A stretch of DNA of 64,000 nt from Lacrimispora amygdalina (GCF_900205965.1 NZ_OAOF01000016.1:62001-126000), one strand, 5' to 3'. Numbered from the stretch's first letter, positions 1 to 9,225 are shown. The notes: generated from the letters alone by a model not told the origin. Translations and numbers: made by a program.

Positions 1-131
1 GGATTCTCTGCAAATGCCCTGGCACCGAACCTGCTTCCTCCTATATAAACTGCATCCGCACCTGCGGCGACTGCTGCCTTCATACTTTCAAACGAGCCTG
101 CCGGAGCAAGGATCTCAACTGTATTTTTCAC
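1..131 (-). CDS. U32 family peptidase, N-terminal part (cut by window edge)
   Basis: Only the first 43 codons lie in the window. The protein begins with a segment reading EILAPAGSFESMKAAVAAG and then GADAVYIGG, the usual N-terminus of the U32 family (collagenase-like / tRNA hydroxylation-associated proteins). I chose the GTG start at 129-131 because a GGAGG lies five bases upstream. An ATG further upstream at 186-188 is in frame but gives a non-conserved extension. The gene follows zapA on the same strand, a common order in Lachnospiraceae. The specific substrate cannot be read from this fragment. Confidence 0.8.
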   Translation of the reverse strand, partial: MKNTVEILAPAGSFESMKAAVAAGADAVYIGGSRFGARAFAEN

Positions 132-217
132 TTCTGCCTCCAAAATTTTCCCTATGGATATTCTGATTGATAAAAAGGAGGAGGTCATGGAACATCCATG
201 AAATACCCCCTCCTGCC

Positions 218-586
218 TTATTCATTCCTGTCGGAACCGGACGAATTCCTGATTCCTGCCAGTTCAGTCTTCACTGCCTCCAGCTTCATCTGAGTTGCAA
301 CCAGCTCATGCTTTAAACTGTAGGTTTCCTTTTCCATCTCCGCTTTCTGCTGTTCCAGTCTGGCAATCTGCTCTCTTGCTTTGAAGTAATCATCTGCCAT
401 ATTTAACTCTATCATAACGTTCTGGTATTCAGCACTCTGCTTCGTGAATCCTTCCCGACGTTTTAAAGTTATGATCATCTCATTGATGTAACTGGCAAGA
501 CGCTGAATATAGCCTTCTTCTTCACTGCCGCCAAGGGCATAGATCTTGCCATCTATCAAAACTTCTGTATAGTGTTTGGAATTCAT
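218..586 (-). CDS. zapA: Cell division protein ZapA
   Basis: A 122-residue ZapA-family protein. ZapA binds FtsZ and promotes bundling of its filaments at the Z-ring. The N-terminal globular part (about residues 5-45) carries the family pattern VLIDGKIYALGG followed by EEGYIQRLASYINEMI. Residues 60-110 are a charged, heptad-like stretch that fits the ZapA dimerisation coiled coil. The length is at the upper end for the family. It sits between ruvB and the U32 peptidase, all on the minus strand, so it probably belongs to the same transcript. Function in this organism is inferred from family membership. Confidence 0.88.
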   Translation of the reverse strand: MNSKHYTEVLIDGKIYALGGSEEEGYIQRLASYINEMIITLKRREGFTKQSAEYQNVMIELNMADDYFKAREQIARLEQQKAEMEKETYSLKHELVATQMKLEAVKTELAGIRNSSGSDRNE

Positions 587-668
587 GTTGTTCTCTCCCT
601 GCTATCATTTGCTCTTTCTTTACTATATCATACTTTACACAGTTAGGAAAGTTCTAAAATTCAGGCAG

Positions 669-1676
669 CTAAGGCTCCAAAGAGATTCCAAGATGCCCAT
701 AGGCTCTTTCGGTTGCAACGCGCCCCCGGGAGGTACGGTTTAAAAATCCGTTCATTAAAAGATATGGTTCATACACATCTTCCAACGTGCCCGCATCCTC
801 CCCCAGGGCCGCAGCAAGGGTATCAAGCCCCACGGGCCCGCCGGCAAATTTCTCAATAACCGTGGACAGTATTGCGCGGTCATTGTAATCCAGTCCGAAT
901 TTATCCACATCCAGGATATCCAGAGCAAAATCAGCCACTTCCTTGGTTATAATGCCATGGTACTTGACCTGCGCAAAATCCCGGACTCTTTTTAACAGGC
1001 GGTTTGCCAGCCTGGGGGTTCCTCTGGAACGCTTGGCAATCTCTTGTGCACCCTCTTCCTCAATTTCAACCCCCAGGACCTCTGCCGAACGGGATACTAT
1101 AATCTTCAGTTCTTCCGGTGTGTAAAATTCCAGCTTCTGCACGACACCGAACCGGTCCCTGAGAGGGGCTGTTAAAAGCCCGGCTCTTGTGGTTGCTCCC
1201 ACAAGGGTAAACTTTGGAAGGTCCAGACGAATCGATCTGGCTGCGGATTCCTTACCCAGCATAATATCAATGGCAAAGTCCTCCATAGCCGGATAGAGCA
1301 CTTCTTCTACCTGCCGGTTCAATCGGTGAATCTCATCAACAAAAAGGACATCGCCTTCCTGTAAGTTATTTAAAATAGCAGCCATCTCACCAGGCTTTTC
1401 TATGGCGGGACCGGAAGTTACTTTCATGTTCACACCCATCTCATTGGCAATAATGCCGGAAAGAGTAGTCTTTCCCAGTCCTGGAGGACCGTAAAAAAGC
1501 ACATGGTCCAGTGATTCACCTCTGGCCTTCGCCGCTTCAATATAAACTTTCAGATTCAACCGGATCTTTTCCTGTCCGATATATTCATTCAGGCTTCTGG
1601 GCCTTAGATTCGGTTCAATCTTCTTATCCTCTTCTGTTAATTCTGTGGTTATTATTCTACGCTCCATCTTTGCCAT
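669..1676 (-). CDS. ruvB: Holliday junction branch migration ATPase RuvB
   Basis: A 335-residue AAA+ motor that drives Holliday-junction branch migration with RuvA during recombinational repair. Visible motifs are Walker A GPPGLGKTT at residues 63-71, Walker B DEIH at 114-117, the sensor segment GATTRAG, and a C-terminal winged-helix region with RGRVATERAYGHLG. Length is typical. The annotated ATG has almost no gap after the AGGG. The in-frame ATG three codons on (first base at 1667) is better spaced and may be the true start. It follows ruvA by 13 bp and is surely co-transcribed with it. Confidence 0.97.
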   Translation of the reverse strand: MAKMERRIITTELTEEDKKIEPNLRPRSLNEYIGQEKIRLNLKVYIEAAKARGESLDHVLFYGPPGLGKTTLSGIIANEMGVNMKVTSGPAIEKPGEMAAILNNLQEGDVLFVDEIHRLNRQVEEVLYPAMEDFAIDIMLGKESAARSIRLDLPKFTLVGATTRAGLLTAPLRDRFGVVQKLEFYTPEELKIIVSRSAEVLGVEIEEEGAQEIAKRSRGTPRLANRLLKRVRDFAQVKYHGIITKEVADFALDILDVDKFGLDYNDRAILSTVIEKFAGGPVGLDTLAAALGEDAGTLEDVYEPYLLMNGFLNRTSRGRVATERAYGHLGISLEP

Positions 1677-1689
1677 ACCCTGTTATATT

Positions 1690-2298
1690 CTATATAAATG
1701 CCAGGTGTTTTAAGGAAGCCTTTAAAACATCCTCCACTGACATCGTGTCTGTTATCTCTACCTGGCGTACCGCGCGTCCGGCTTCTGCAGGTGAATATCC
1801 AAGTGCCGTAAGCGCATCGACTGCTTCGCCCGTTACCCCGTCCTCTTTCGGAAGATCATTTCCTGCCTCTTTAAATGAAGAAGGAATAAGATCTGCCATA
1901 TCAATCTTATCTTTTAAGTCCAGAATGATTCTCTGTGCAGTCTTGGCACCAACACCGGGCGCTCTGGATATGGCCTTGGCATCTCCTGAAATAACTGCTC
2001 TCTTTAAATCATCCGGTTCCATGGCAGAAAGAATTCCAAGTGCTCCTTTGGGACCGATTCCATTCACACTGATTAACTGCTTAAACATCGTTAAATCCTG
2101 CCGGCTCAAAAAGCCGTACAGACACATGGCATCCTCTCTTACCTGAAAGTAGGTATACAGCTTAACTTCCCTGCCAATACCCGGAAGCTTCCCAATTACA
2201 GATACAGGAACAAAAATCTCATATCCAACGTTTCCGCACTCAATCACAACGGAATCTTCTGTCATCTCGGCCACGGGGCCTTTTACGAAAGAAATCAC
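1690..2298 (-). CDS. ruvA: Holliday junction DNA helicase subunit RuvA
   Basis: A 202-residue RuvA. It tetramerises on four-way junctions and loads RuvB. The N-terminal OB-fold (residues 1-62) includes GNVGYEIFVP. Tandem helix-hairpin-helix motifs follow (VNGIGPKGALGIL and APGVGAKTAQRIILDLKDK). The C-terminal domain III, after a flexible acidic linker, has the pattern ALTALGYSPAEA and binds RuvB. First gene of the ruvA-ruvB-zapA-U32 cluster. No ruvC is seen here, which is usual for Firmicutes, where RecU resolves junctions. Confidence 0.97.
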   Translation of the reverse strand: MISFVKGPVAEMTEDSVVIECGNVGYEIFVPVSVIGKLPGIGREVKLYTYFQVREDAMCLYGFLSRQDLTMFKQLISVNGIGPKGALGILSAMEPDDLKRAVISGDAKAISRAPGVGAKTAQRIILDLKDKIDMADLIPSSFKEAGNDLPKEDGVTGEAVDALTALGYSPAEAGRAVRQVEITDTMSVEDVLKASLKHLAFI

Positions 2299-2465
2299 TT
2301 CTTCAGTTCTCCTTTTTAAACCTTACGATTACATCTGTTAAGCATTACTTTGACATTAATCATAGCATACTGCCAGTTGATATGCAAGCAATTGATCGAA
2401 CAAATATTCTGTAGTGCGTTGACGAACCGGAAAGCTTTGGATATAATATTCAGTGAAAAGAAAGG

Positions 2466-3575
2466 ATGAAACCGCAGATGATAACGCTTCAAAAACATAT
2501 ACCATTCGAAGAAACCTATCCGCTTGACCGTCTGGGCAGCCGGGAAGAGATTCTGTTTTTTGATATTGAAACAACCGGCTTTTCCGGAGAATATTCCACG
2601 CTGTATTTAATCGGCTGTGTCTGTTACAAAGACGGAATCTGGAATCTGATCCAGTGGTTTGCCGACACTTTGGATTCGGAAAGGGAGCTTCTTATAACAT
2701 TCTTTGAATTTCTTAAAGACTATAAAAAGGTTATTCATTTTAACGGAGATGGGTTTGATATTCCCTATCTTTTAAAACGCTGCCATGCCTACGGGCTTAA
2801 GTATGATTTTTCTGGTGTTGAAAGCCTGGACATATACAAAAAAATCCGCCCGTACCGGAACCTCCTCAGTCTTTTAAGCATGAAGCAGAAAGCCATCGAA
2901 GCATTCTTAGGTGTGGAACGGAAGGATCTTTATTCCGGCGGACAGCTGATTGAGGTTTATAAGGATTACTTGATTTCCAGGGAGAAGTTTCTCTTTGATT
3001 TACTAATACTACATAATGAGGATGATTTAAAAGGCATGCCCCTGATTCTGCCAATACTCAGCTATCCGGATTTCCTGGGGAGCCGCTTTACCCTGACCGG
3101 TCAGTCACTGATTAGCAGTCCGGACTTGTTCGGACGAAAGCAGCATCTTCTCCAGCTTAATCTTGAGAATGATTTTACGATACCCGCAGGCTTTTCAAAA
3201 TCCAATTCCTTGATCACGGCAAAGGCTGCAGGAAGAGAACTGACTCTTATCATCGACTTATACGAAGGTGAACTGAAATACTTTTATCCGGATTATAAAA
3301 ATTACTATTACCTAATCTATGAAGACAGGGCCATTCATAAAAGCGTAGCCGAATATGTTGATAAAGAAGCAAGAGTGAAAGCCACCGCAAAAAACTGTTA
3401 TATCCGGCAAACCGGCTGTTATGTACCTCAGTTCTCGCCCTTATGGACACCGGCTCTTCAAAATCAGAAGAAAGATAAAATCACTTATTTTTCTTATGAT
3501 CCGGAGTTCTTTCAGAATCCGGATACGCTCCAGAGCTATATCCGGCATCTGCTGGATCAACTGTCCTCTTCCTGA
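2466..3575 (+). CDS. YprB-like ribonuclease H-like domain protein (DnaQ-type fold)
   Basis: A 369-residue protein divergent from ruvA. The exonuclease-like acidic residues are visible: DIETTG (D33, E35), HFNGDGFDIPYL (D95/D98) and HNEDDL (D186/D187). This pattern matches the predicted 3'-5' exonuclease domain of the YprB family, which has a DEDD-type RNase H fold. Bacillus YprB has a C-terminal TPR region; here residues 200-369 look beta-rich and show no clear TPR. Substrate is unknown. The ATG at 2466 is preceded by GAAAAGAAAGG with tight spacing. Confidence 0.75.
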   Translation: MKPQMITLQKHIPFEETYPLDRLGSREEILFFDIETTGFSGEYSTLYLIGCVCYKDGIWNLIQWFADTLDSERELLITFFEFLKDYKKVIHFNGDGFDIPYLLKRCHAYGLKYDFSGVESLDIYKKIRPYRNLLSLLSMKQKAIEAFLGVERKDLYSGGQLIEVYKDYLISREKFLFDLLILHNEDDLKGMPLILPILSYPDFLGSRFTLTGQSLISSPDLFGRKQHLLQLNLENDFTIPAGFSKSNSLITAKAAGRELTLIIDLYEGELKYFYPDYKNYYYLIYEDRAIHKSVAEYVDKEARVKATAKNCYIRQTGCYVPQFSPLWTPALQNQKKDKITYFSYDPEFFQNPDTLQSYIRHLLDQLSSS

Positions 3576-3581
3576 ATCCGA

Positions 3582-4391
3582 TTATAAAATACCCCTCATT
3601 TTCCGGAAATCCCTTGGAGATACACCTTTAATCTTTTTAAAGGCATCTCCAAAATAATTTCCGTCTCCGAACCCGCATTCCACTGCAATATCTGTAACGG
3701 ATTTATCCGTATTAAGCAGCAGAAATGCCGCTTCCCGAATGCGGATATTGGTCAGATATTCTTTAAAACCGAATCCTGTGACAGCTTTGAATTTCCTTGA
3801 AAAATAGGCAGGACTCATATGAATCCGCTCTGCCACCTCATTAAGAGTCACCGGTGCTTCAAAATTATGGTAGATGTATTCCGCAGCATCCTCGATTGCC
3901 TTCTCCGCCACCTCCATCTTCACAGCGTCTGTCTTAGCTCCCTGACACCTGTTGAGAAAAACTAACAGCTCGTAGAGATAATTTTTCTTCATCATAGGAG
4001 AATATCCGTCCTGACCGGCACCTTCATATGCCATCTTCTGAATCAGTTCTTCTGCATACGGTCTGCTCCCTGCCGGCACACAAATCCTGGAATTTTCAAA
4101 GAGAGCGTCCGTCAGCTGACCGCCGCAGCTTTCTGTCATATCCGTTAAGTATTCCTTATCAAAACTCAGAGTGATCCTTTCATGGACCGGGCTGGAGTGA
4201 TAGGTTGTCCTGTGAATCTCACCCGGAGAGAGGAATATCATATCACCAGGCTCTACATAATATAAGGTATGATTGATGAATATCTTACAATGCCCTGACA
4301 CCAGGTAAAACAGTTCATAGTAAGGATGCCAGTGACTTTTCACCATATTAAATTCATAAGAACGCTTTGTCCTGCTGATTAGAAATTCCAT
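3582..4391 (-). CDS. AraC-family transcriptional regulator with cupin sensor domain
   Basis: A 269-residue regulator. The N-terminal half (about 1-110) is a cupin-type beta barrel with the segment KSHWHPYYELFYLVSGHC and an EPGDMIFLSPGEIH turn, as expected for small-molecule sensing. The C-terminal 100 residues are a double helix-turn-helix of the AraC type (MSPAYFSRKFKAVTG and VTDIAVECGFGDGNYFGDAFKK). It is convergent with the YprB-like gene and just downstream of the DUF5662 gene on the same strand. No metabolic target gene is adjacent, so the effector is unknown. Confidence 0.9.
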   Translation of the reverse strand: MEFLISRTKRSYEFNMVKSHWHPYYELFYLVSGHCKIFINHTLYYVEPGDMIFLSPGEIHRTTYHSSPVHERITLSFDKEYLTDMTESCGGQLTDALFENSRICVPAGSRPYAEELIQKMAYEGAGQDGYSPMMKKNYLYELLVFLNRCQGAKTDAVKMEVAEKAIEDAAEYIYHNFEAPVTLNEVAERIHMSPAYFSRKFKAVTGFGFKEYLTNIRIREAAFLLLNTDKSVTDIAVECGFGDGNYFGDAFKKIKGVSPRDFRKMRGIL

Positions 4392-4398
4392 AATTCTT

Positions 4399-4944
4399 TT
4401 AATAATCCCCTTTTTTTAACAGTTCTCTGATATAGGAAAAGGTATTTCTCTCGCCCTCATCCTTTAACATCAAAAGGAGCTCTTCCAGAAGCGCTTCAGT
4501 CTCAGGCGCAATAATCATATATGCTTTTCCCTGCACATAATATTCCCATGGTGATGCATCCGTATATTCCCTGCCTTTATAGGTTTTTGATGCCGCAATC
4601 CGGTCCATGACCATCTCCACCACATAGTTGAGAGGCATTTTATAACCAATCATTCCCTTTGAAGGATCCATGGAAAAATCAATCCAGTATTCGCTGTGAT
4701 GCTTATTCCTCCCCTTGTGATGCAGCCAAGCCTTTGAGAAGCCCTTTTCCTCTATCTCCGCCGCATTGGGGCTTCTGTTTCCCTGATAATATAAGACACC
4801 AGCAAAAAATTCCTCCGGACTGTATTTGGATAAATCATGGAGCAGCCCCTGTTTAATCAGTCCTACCCGAAAGCAGTTTTTCATGACCCGGTATTTGTGT
4901 ATGTGAATGGTGCAAAAATGCCCCCAAAAATTTCTAAATTTCAT
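4399..4944 (-). CDS. DUF5662 family protein (function unknown)
   Basis: A 181-residue protein. It has a pattern I associate with DUF5662: repeated metal-type ligands LLHDLSKY, WLHHKGRNKHHSEYW and a final VEMVMDRIAASKTYKG. The clustered His/Asp residues resemble an HD-like metal site, but no activity is established. I chose the ATG at 4942-4944 because AAGGG sits six bases upstream. A longer in-frame start at 4983 lacks a comparable site. It lies seven bases upstream of the AraC gene and may be co-transcribed with it. Confidence 0.7.
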   Translation of the reverse strand: MKFRNFWGHFCTIHIHKYRVMKNCFRVGLIKQGLLHDLSKYSPEEFFAGVLYYQGNRSPNAAEIEEKGFSKAWLHHKGRNKHHSEYWIDFSMDPSKGMIGYKMPLNYVVEMVMDRIAASKTYKGREYTDASPWEYYVQGKAYMIIAPETEALLEELLLMLKDEGERNTFSYIRELLKKGDY

Positions 4945-5068
4945 ATTTATCCCTTCTTGTCCCAATGTAAAATCTTCACCCATTTTATCATAATTACCAG
5001 TGATTTTACCACATATTTTTCGGTTTCATTTTTTTTAGAGAATTCTTGTTTTTTATGGTGGAAAATGT

Positions 5069-5097
5069 TTGACACCTTACCCATTTTATGCTATTCT
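5069..5097 (+). promoter_or_regulatory. Sigma-A type promoter of the cold-shock gene
   Basis: TTGACA at 5069-5074 and TATTCT at 5092-5097 are separated by exactly 17 bp. This places transcription start near 5104 and leaves a 5' leader of about 50 bases before the cold-shock start codon. Confidence 0.7.
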
Positions 5098-5156
5098 TAG
5101 GGAAGTTACAGATATCCTGTAACAGTACAATTTTTAGTCGTTTTGGAGGTATCATA

Positions 5157-5354
5157 ATGAAAGGTACAGTTAAGTGGTTTAACAACCAAAAGGGTTACGG
5201 ATTTATTTCCGACGAACAGGGTAACGATGTATTTGTTCACTACTCAGGTCTCAACATGGATGGTTTCAAATCTTTAGATGAAGGCGCTGCTGTAGAGTTC
5301 GATGTAGTAGACGGAGCAAAGGGTCCTCAGGCTACAAACGTTATCAAAATATAA
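5157..5354 (+). CDS. Cold-shock protein, CspA/CspB type
   Basis: A 65-residue single OB-fold nucleic-acid binding protein. The RNP1 motif KGYGFIS and the RNP2 motif DVFVHYS are both intact, and it begins with MKGTVKWFNNQ. Such proteins act as RNA chaperones and are often abundant at low temperature or in stationary phase. The ATG at 5157 is preceded by TTTTGGAGG with eight bases spacing. It is a single-gene unit with its own promoter upstream and an intrinsic terminator downstream. A second paralogue lies at 30103-30315. Confidence 0.97.
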   Translation: MKGTVKWFNNQKGYGFISDEQGNDVFVHYSGLNMDGFKSLDEGAAVEFDVVDGAKGPQATNVIKI

Positions 5355-5422
5355 TCATTGACTTATCAGTGTACCTTTTTTCAATATAGGAAGAAGTTAT
5401 ATTGTTTCACATGATTACGATT

Positions 5423-5448
5423 AGAGCCATCCGAAGATGGCTCTTTTT
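5423..5448 (+). terminator. Rho-independent terminator after the cold-shock gene
   Basis: A nine-base stem AGAGCCATC / GATGGCTCT with loop CGAA, followed by TTTT. Confidence 0.85.
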
Positions 5449-5468
5449 GATGTTCTTCACATGTTTAT

Positions 5469-6347
5469 TTATTTCGCTTTCTCATATAAATCTTTTAAAT
5501 CTTCAACTGTGAATTCGTAATTTTTGTTACAGAAATGGCAGTTTACTTCAATGCTCTTTCCTTCCTCAATCATATCTTCCAGTTCTGTTCTGCCGATACT
5601 GATCAGGGCTTTTTCCACTCTGGTTTTATCGCAGTTACAGGTGAATTTAACAGGAGTCTGCTCCAATATCTCCAGGCCAAGTCCTCCTAATATATGAGTC
5701 AGTATCATCTCCGGAGTTTTCCCCTCTTCCAGAAGGGATGTAACTGAATGAATCTCACCCAGTCTTTTCTCCAAAAGATCAATCATCTCTTCAGATGCGC
5801 CCGGAAGAAGCTGTATGATAAAGCCCCCTGCCTGTTTGACCGTATTATCTTTGTTCATCAGAACCCCAAGAGCCACAGAAGACGGGGTTTGCTCCGAGTT
5901 GGCATAATAATAAGTAAGATCTTCAGCAATCTCTCCGCCTACTAAAATCGTCTGTCCTACATAAGGCTCTTTCAGTCCGATATCCTGTATCACACTTAAA
6001 ACACCCTCTCCAACCGCTCCGCCTACATCCAGCTTTCCAAACTCATTGGGGGGCAGCATAACACCTGGATTATACGCATATCCCTTTACATTTCCTTTGG
6101 AATCGGCAGTTACCGTCAACCCTTCTATAGGACCGCTTCCCTGGATCTTAATTGTCAGTAAATCCTCTTCTCCCTTCATCATAATCCCCATCATACCGCC
6201 TGCCGTTAACAGTCTTCCTAACGCAGCCGTTGCCACAGGACTTGTATTATGGGCCTGCCTTGCATATTCCACCAGATCTCTGGTAGTCGCCGCAAATGCC
6301 CGGATCTGATGATCTCCCGCTGTTGCTCTCACAATATAATCAGCCAT
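5469..6347 (-). CDS. hslO: Redox-regulated chaperone Hsp33
   Basis: A 292-residue holdase chaperone activated by oxidation in the cytosol. The C-terminal zinc site is complete: C237-x-C239 and C270-x2-C273, in the contexts FTCNCDK and NCHFCNK. The N-terminal part, starting MADYIVRATAGDHQIRAF, matches the family. I chose the ATG at 6345-6347 because AGGAG lies seven bases upstream. The upstream methyltransferase stop codon overlaps this start by eight bases, which indicates translational coupling. Confidence 0.95.
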   Translation of the reverse strand: MADYIVRATAGDHQIRAFAATTRDLVEYARQAHNTSPVATAALGRLLTAGGMMGIMMKGEEDLLTIKIQGSGPIEGLTVTADSKGNVKGYAYNPGVMLPPNEFGKLDVGGAVGEGVLSVIQDIGLKEPYVGQTILVGGEIAEDLTYYYANSEQTPSSVALGVLMNKDNTVKQAGGFIIQLLPGASEEMIDLLEKRLGEIHSVTSLLEEGKTPEMILTHILGGLGLEILEQTPVKFTCNCDKTRVEKALISIGRTELEDMIEEGKSIEVNCHFCNKNYEFTVEDLKDLYEKAK

Positions 6348-7107
6348 GATTGTACTCCTTTCCATGCTCTCTTGCAATCAGATAAATCCGTTCACTGGTA
6401 TCCTTCACCGGTTCCCTGGTAAAAGCATCATATGCTTCTAAAAATTCCATACCGGCCTCTTCTAACGCTTTTTTAATCTCATCGATGGTATAAGCTCTCT
6501 GGTAATGGGTTTCCGTATATTTCCGATAGAGATCCTCTTCCTCCCGGATAAACAGGGAAAGATCATATTCGTTAAGTTTCGTATCCCCATCGTAATAGTT
6601 ATCCCAGATAAAGCTGCATTCCTCCCTGTCCTCTGCAATGGTAGTATCCCCCATCACCCTCTCATATTTATAGACAGTATTTAGATCAAATATAAACACA
6701 CCGCCAGGATCAAGATAATTATTTACCAGACCAAAAACCTTCACCAGATCTTTGTAATCCAGAAGATAATTGATACAGTCGCAGATACTTATAACCGCTT
6801 TCACAGTTCCGTAAAGCTCAAACTCTCTCATATCCTGCATGAGATAAAGAATATCCTTACCAGATTCTGTTCTCTTATCCATGGCGATCTGAAGCATATC
6901 TTCGGAATTATCCACTCCTATCATGTCGTAACCTGCATCTGCCAGAAGTTCTGTCAGACTTCCCGTTCCGCAGCCCAGATCCAGAAGCAGACCCTCTCTG
7001 GCCCCATATTCCTTTAAAAGACCGGTCACATAGCTGCACCAGTCTTCGTATGGGATATTGTCCATAAACAAATCGTAGACCTCTGCAAAATTTGTATACG
7101 CTTCCAC
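6340..7107 (-). CDS. Class I SAM-dependent methyltransferase
   Basis: A 255-residue protein with a Rossmann methyltransferase core. Motif I reads LLLDLGCGTGSLTELLADAG (about residues 40-59), followed by the acidic post-I residue in MIGVDNSEDML and motif II-like VKAVISICDCINYLL. The substrate cannot be told. It overlaps hslO by eight bases and is probably in the same operon. Similar genes occur next to hslO in other Clostridia, but the functional link is unknown. Confidence 0.85.
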   Translation of the reverse strand: MEAYTNFAEVYDLFMDNIPYEDWCSYVTGLLKEYGAREGLLLDLGCGTGSLTELLADAGYDMIGVDNSEDMLQIAMDKRTESGKDILYLMQDMREFELYGTVKAVISICDCINYLLDYKDLVKVFGLVNNYLDPGGVFIFDLNTVYKYERVMGDTTIAEDREECSFIWDNYYDGDTKLNEYDLSLFIREEEDLYRKYTETHYQRAYTIDEIKKALEEAGMEFLEAYDAFTREPVKDTSERIYLIAREHGKEYNHG

Positions 7108-7151
7108 TCAGTTTTCCTTTCTTTTTAACAACTTTTTTCCATAGGGAAAAC

Positions 7152-7183
7152 AAAGCAGGTAGCCTCAAAGAGGTACCTGCTTT
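7152..7183 (-). terminator. Intrinsic terminator downstream of the SEC-C gene
   Basis: Ten-base stem AAAGCAGGTA / TACCTGCTTT. On the minus strand it is followed by GTTTTCCC, so it most likely ends the SEC-C transcript before the methyltransferase. Confidence 0.65.
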
Positions 7184-7225
7184 CCTGTCTCATTGTCTTA
7201 CTGCAAAAGCAGCATCCGGTTACGA

Positions 7226-7735
7226 TTACAGGCTGCGTCCGCAGCATTTTTTATATTTCTTGCCGCTGCCGCAAGGACATGGGTCGTTTCTTCCGATTTT
7301 AGCACCTTTTACAATAGTACCGGAAGCCTTCTGAGTCTTGTAAAGCTCTTTTTTCTTCTCCTCTGTCAGGATCTGATCCCACTGGGGAAGGCTGTAGAGC
7401 CATTCAGCCTTTGCTTCTACCATATTGTAATAAAGCTTTTCCGGATCGATCTCGATCTTGACTACGGTATTCTCGTCCATCGTCTCAATGGGATTTTCGT
7501 AGCCCTTCAAGCTTTCATTAATTCCATCTAAGAATCCTGTCATTGTCTGCACATCTGTGCCGTATCTCTTAGCCAGTTCTTCTACAGTTCCTTCCACTGC
7601 TTCATCCGGCTTTGACAGAATATGTTCATAAATACCTTTTTCAACTTTAAAATATTCGGTCCATAATTCTTCTTTGCCTTTATCATCCAGACCTTCACCG
7701 TATGCTAAATTTCTCCAATTTTCTAAAATAGTCAT
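7226..7735 (-). CDS. SEC-C motif domain protein
   Basis: A 169-residue soluble protein. Its C-terminus is a canonical SEC-C zinc motif, NDPCPCGSGKKYKKCCG, like that at the end of SecA and several small proteins. The motif binds zinc and can mediate ribosome or SecB contacts. The remaining 140 residues are helical and acidic, with no family I recognise. I chose the ATG at 7733-7735, which has AAGGAT upstream; the ATG four codons earlier directly abuts that site. Function unknown. Confidence 0.75.
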   Translation of the reverse strand: MTILENWRNLAYGEGLDDKGKEELWTEYFKVEKGIYEHILSKPDEAVEGTVEELAKRYGTDVQTMTGFLDGINESLKGYENPIETMDENTVVKIEIDPEKLYYNMVEAKAEWLYSLPQWDQILTEEKKKELYKTQKASGTIVKGAKIGRNDPCPCGSGKKYKKCCGRSL

Positions 7736-7855
7736 GATTAAAACCATCCTTTTGTCTGTTCTTTCTTGTAATACTCCATCAAACAGTATATAACATATTG
7801 ATAAATTTTGCAAAATGTTTTTTCTCTTTTTGACATTCTCTGCAGGTTTTAAGAA

Positions 7856-7908
7856 AACAGGAACTGGCCCCGTCCCCCGTCAGGAAGGAATAGAAGGCAG
7901 TTCCTGTT
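7856..7908 (-). terminator. Terminator of the TRAP transporter operon
   Basis: Inverted repeat AACAGGAACTG / CAGTTCCTGTT, with a loop of about 31 bases that is itself GC-rich, followed on the minus strand by TTTTCTT. It lies 10 bases beyond the dctM stop. Confidence 0.7.
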
Positions 7909-7917
7909 ACCATTTAT

Positions 7918-9225
7918 TTATACATATCCAAGCAATCCCGGCAGCCATAAGGACAATTGGGGGATATACGATACCATGAGAAGCACCGCAAAAATAGCAG
8001 CAAAATAAATAAGCAGTGTTTTAATGACATTTTCAATCTTAGTCTGACCCACTTTCACTCCCACAAACAGGGTTGTTCCTACAGGAGGAGTGATGGTTCC
8101 GATACATAAGTTAAAAATCATCATAATTCCAAAATGTATGGTATTCATTCCCAGCGCCTGGCAGACAGGCAGGAAAATAGGTGTAAAGATCAGACAGGCC
8201 GGTGTCATATCCATAAATGTTCCCACTAAAAGCAGCAGAATATTAATAATAAATAAAATTACGTAACGGTTGCTGCTGATTCCAAGCATGGCATCTGATA
8301 CTGCTCCGGGAATCCCGGTAAATGCCATAACCCAGCTCATGATACTGGAAACACCAATTAAAAAGATAATAATTCCTGTCATCTGTGCACTTTCCAAAAA
8401 CAGCTTCGGCAGCTCGGAAAGCTTTAATGATTTATAAAAGAACAGAGACAAAATCAGGCTGTAAACAACTGATACCACACTGCCCTCAGTAGCCGTAAAA
8501 ATACCGCCGATAATTCCTCCAATTACGATAATAATCATTAAAAGGCATGGGATTGCCTGTAGGAGAACACGGATCTTTTCTTTTGCAGTAAAACGTTTTG
8601 TACTCTGATATCCCTTTTTCTTTGCCAGAAAATAGATTACAATCATACAGGCCAGGCCCCATAAAATACCGGGAATATAACCTGCCATAAAAAGTGCAGC
8701 AACAGAAGTTCCACCGCTTACAAGGGAATACGTGATCATAACGTTGCTGGGAGGTATTAAAAGTCCGGTTGGTGCGGTTGCAATATTGGCAGCCGCAGAA
8801 AAGTCCCTGTCGTAGCCTTCCTCTTCTTCAATGGGGCCTATGATTGCTCCCATGGCGGAGGCTGCGGCTGTTCCTGATCCTGAGATGGATCCAAACAGCA
8901 TGTTGGCTACAGCATTGGTGTGGGCAAGGGAACCAGGAATTCTTCCTGTAAACAGTTTTGCAAAATTAATGAGCCGGATTGCAATGCCGCCCTTGTTCAT
9001 GATATTTCCTGCCAGAATAAAAAACGGAATGGCAAGAAGACTGAACACAGAAATTCCCGAAAAGATTCTTTGTGCACCTGTTAACACCGCTGCGCCTGTA
9101 TTTAAGATAGGCAGAATGGCACATATGGAGGAAACGGCAAGTGCAACAGCTACCGGTACTCCTAACAAAAGCAGGATTACCAGAACAACCAGTATGATCA
9201 GTCCGCAAAATATGGAAATATTCAT
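7918..9225 (-). CDS. dctM: TRAP transporter large permease (DctM)
   Basis: A 435-residue polytopic membrane protein with about 12 hydrophobic segments, the size and pattern of DctM. Features include PFFILAGNIM near residue 70, the FGSISGSGTAAASAMG segment and IGTITPPVGTTLFVG near the C-terminus. It forms the sodium-coupled translocation channel with DctQ. Its start abuts the dctQ stop. Substrate is an organic anion, often a C4-dicarboxylate or sugar acid; the sequence does not settle which. Confidence 0.93.
   Translation of the reverse strand: MNISIFCGLIILVVLVILLLLGVPVAVALAVSSICAILPILNTGAAVLTGAQRIFSGISVFSLLAIPFFILAGNIMNKGGIAIRLINFAKLFTGRIPGSLAHTNAVANMLFGSISGSGTAAASAMGAIIGPIEEEEGYDRDFSAAANIATAPTGLLIPPSNVMITYSLVSGGTSVAALFMAGYIPGILWGLACMIVIYFLAKKKGYQSTKRFTAKEKIRVLLQAIPCLLMIIIVIGGIIGGIFTATEGSVVSVVYSLILSLFFYKSLKLSELPKLFLESAQMTGIIIFLIGVSSIMSWVMAFTGIPGAVSDAMLGISSNRYVILFIINILLLLVGTFMDMTPACLIFTPIFLPVCQALGMNTIHFGIMMIFNLCIGTITPPVGTTLFVGVKVGQTKIENVIKTLLIYFAAIFAVLLMVSYIPQLSLWLPGLLGYV

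Noticed and set aside
1511..2146. Long plus-strand open frame of 211 codons
   Set aside because: It lies entirely opposite ruvB and ruvA, which are clearly coding, and has no ribosome site or family pattern.
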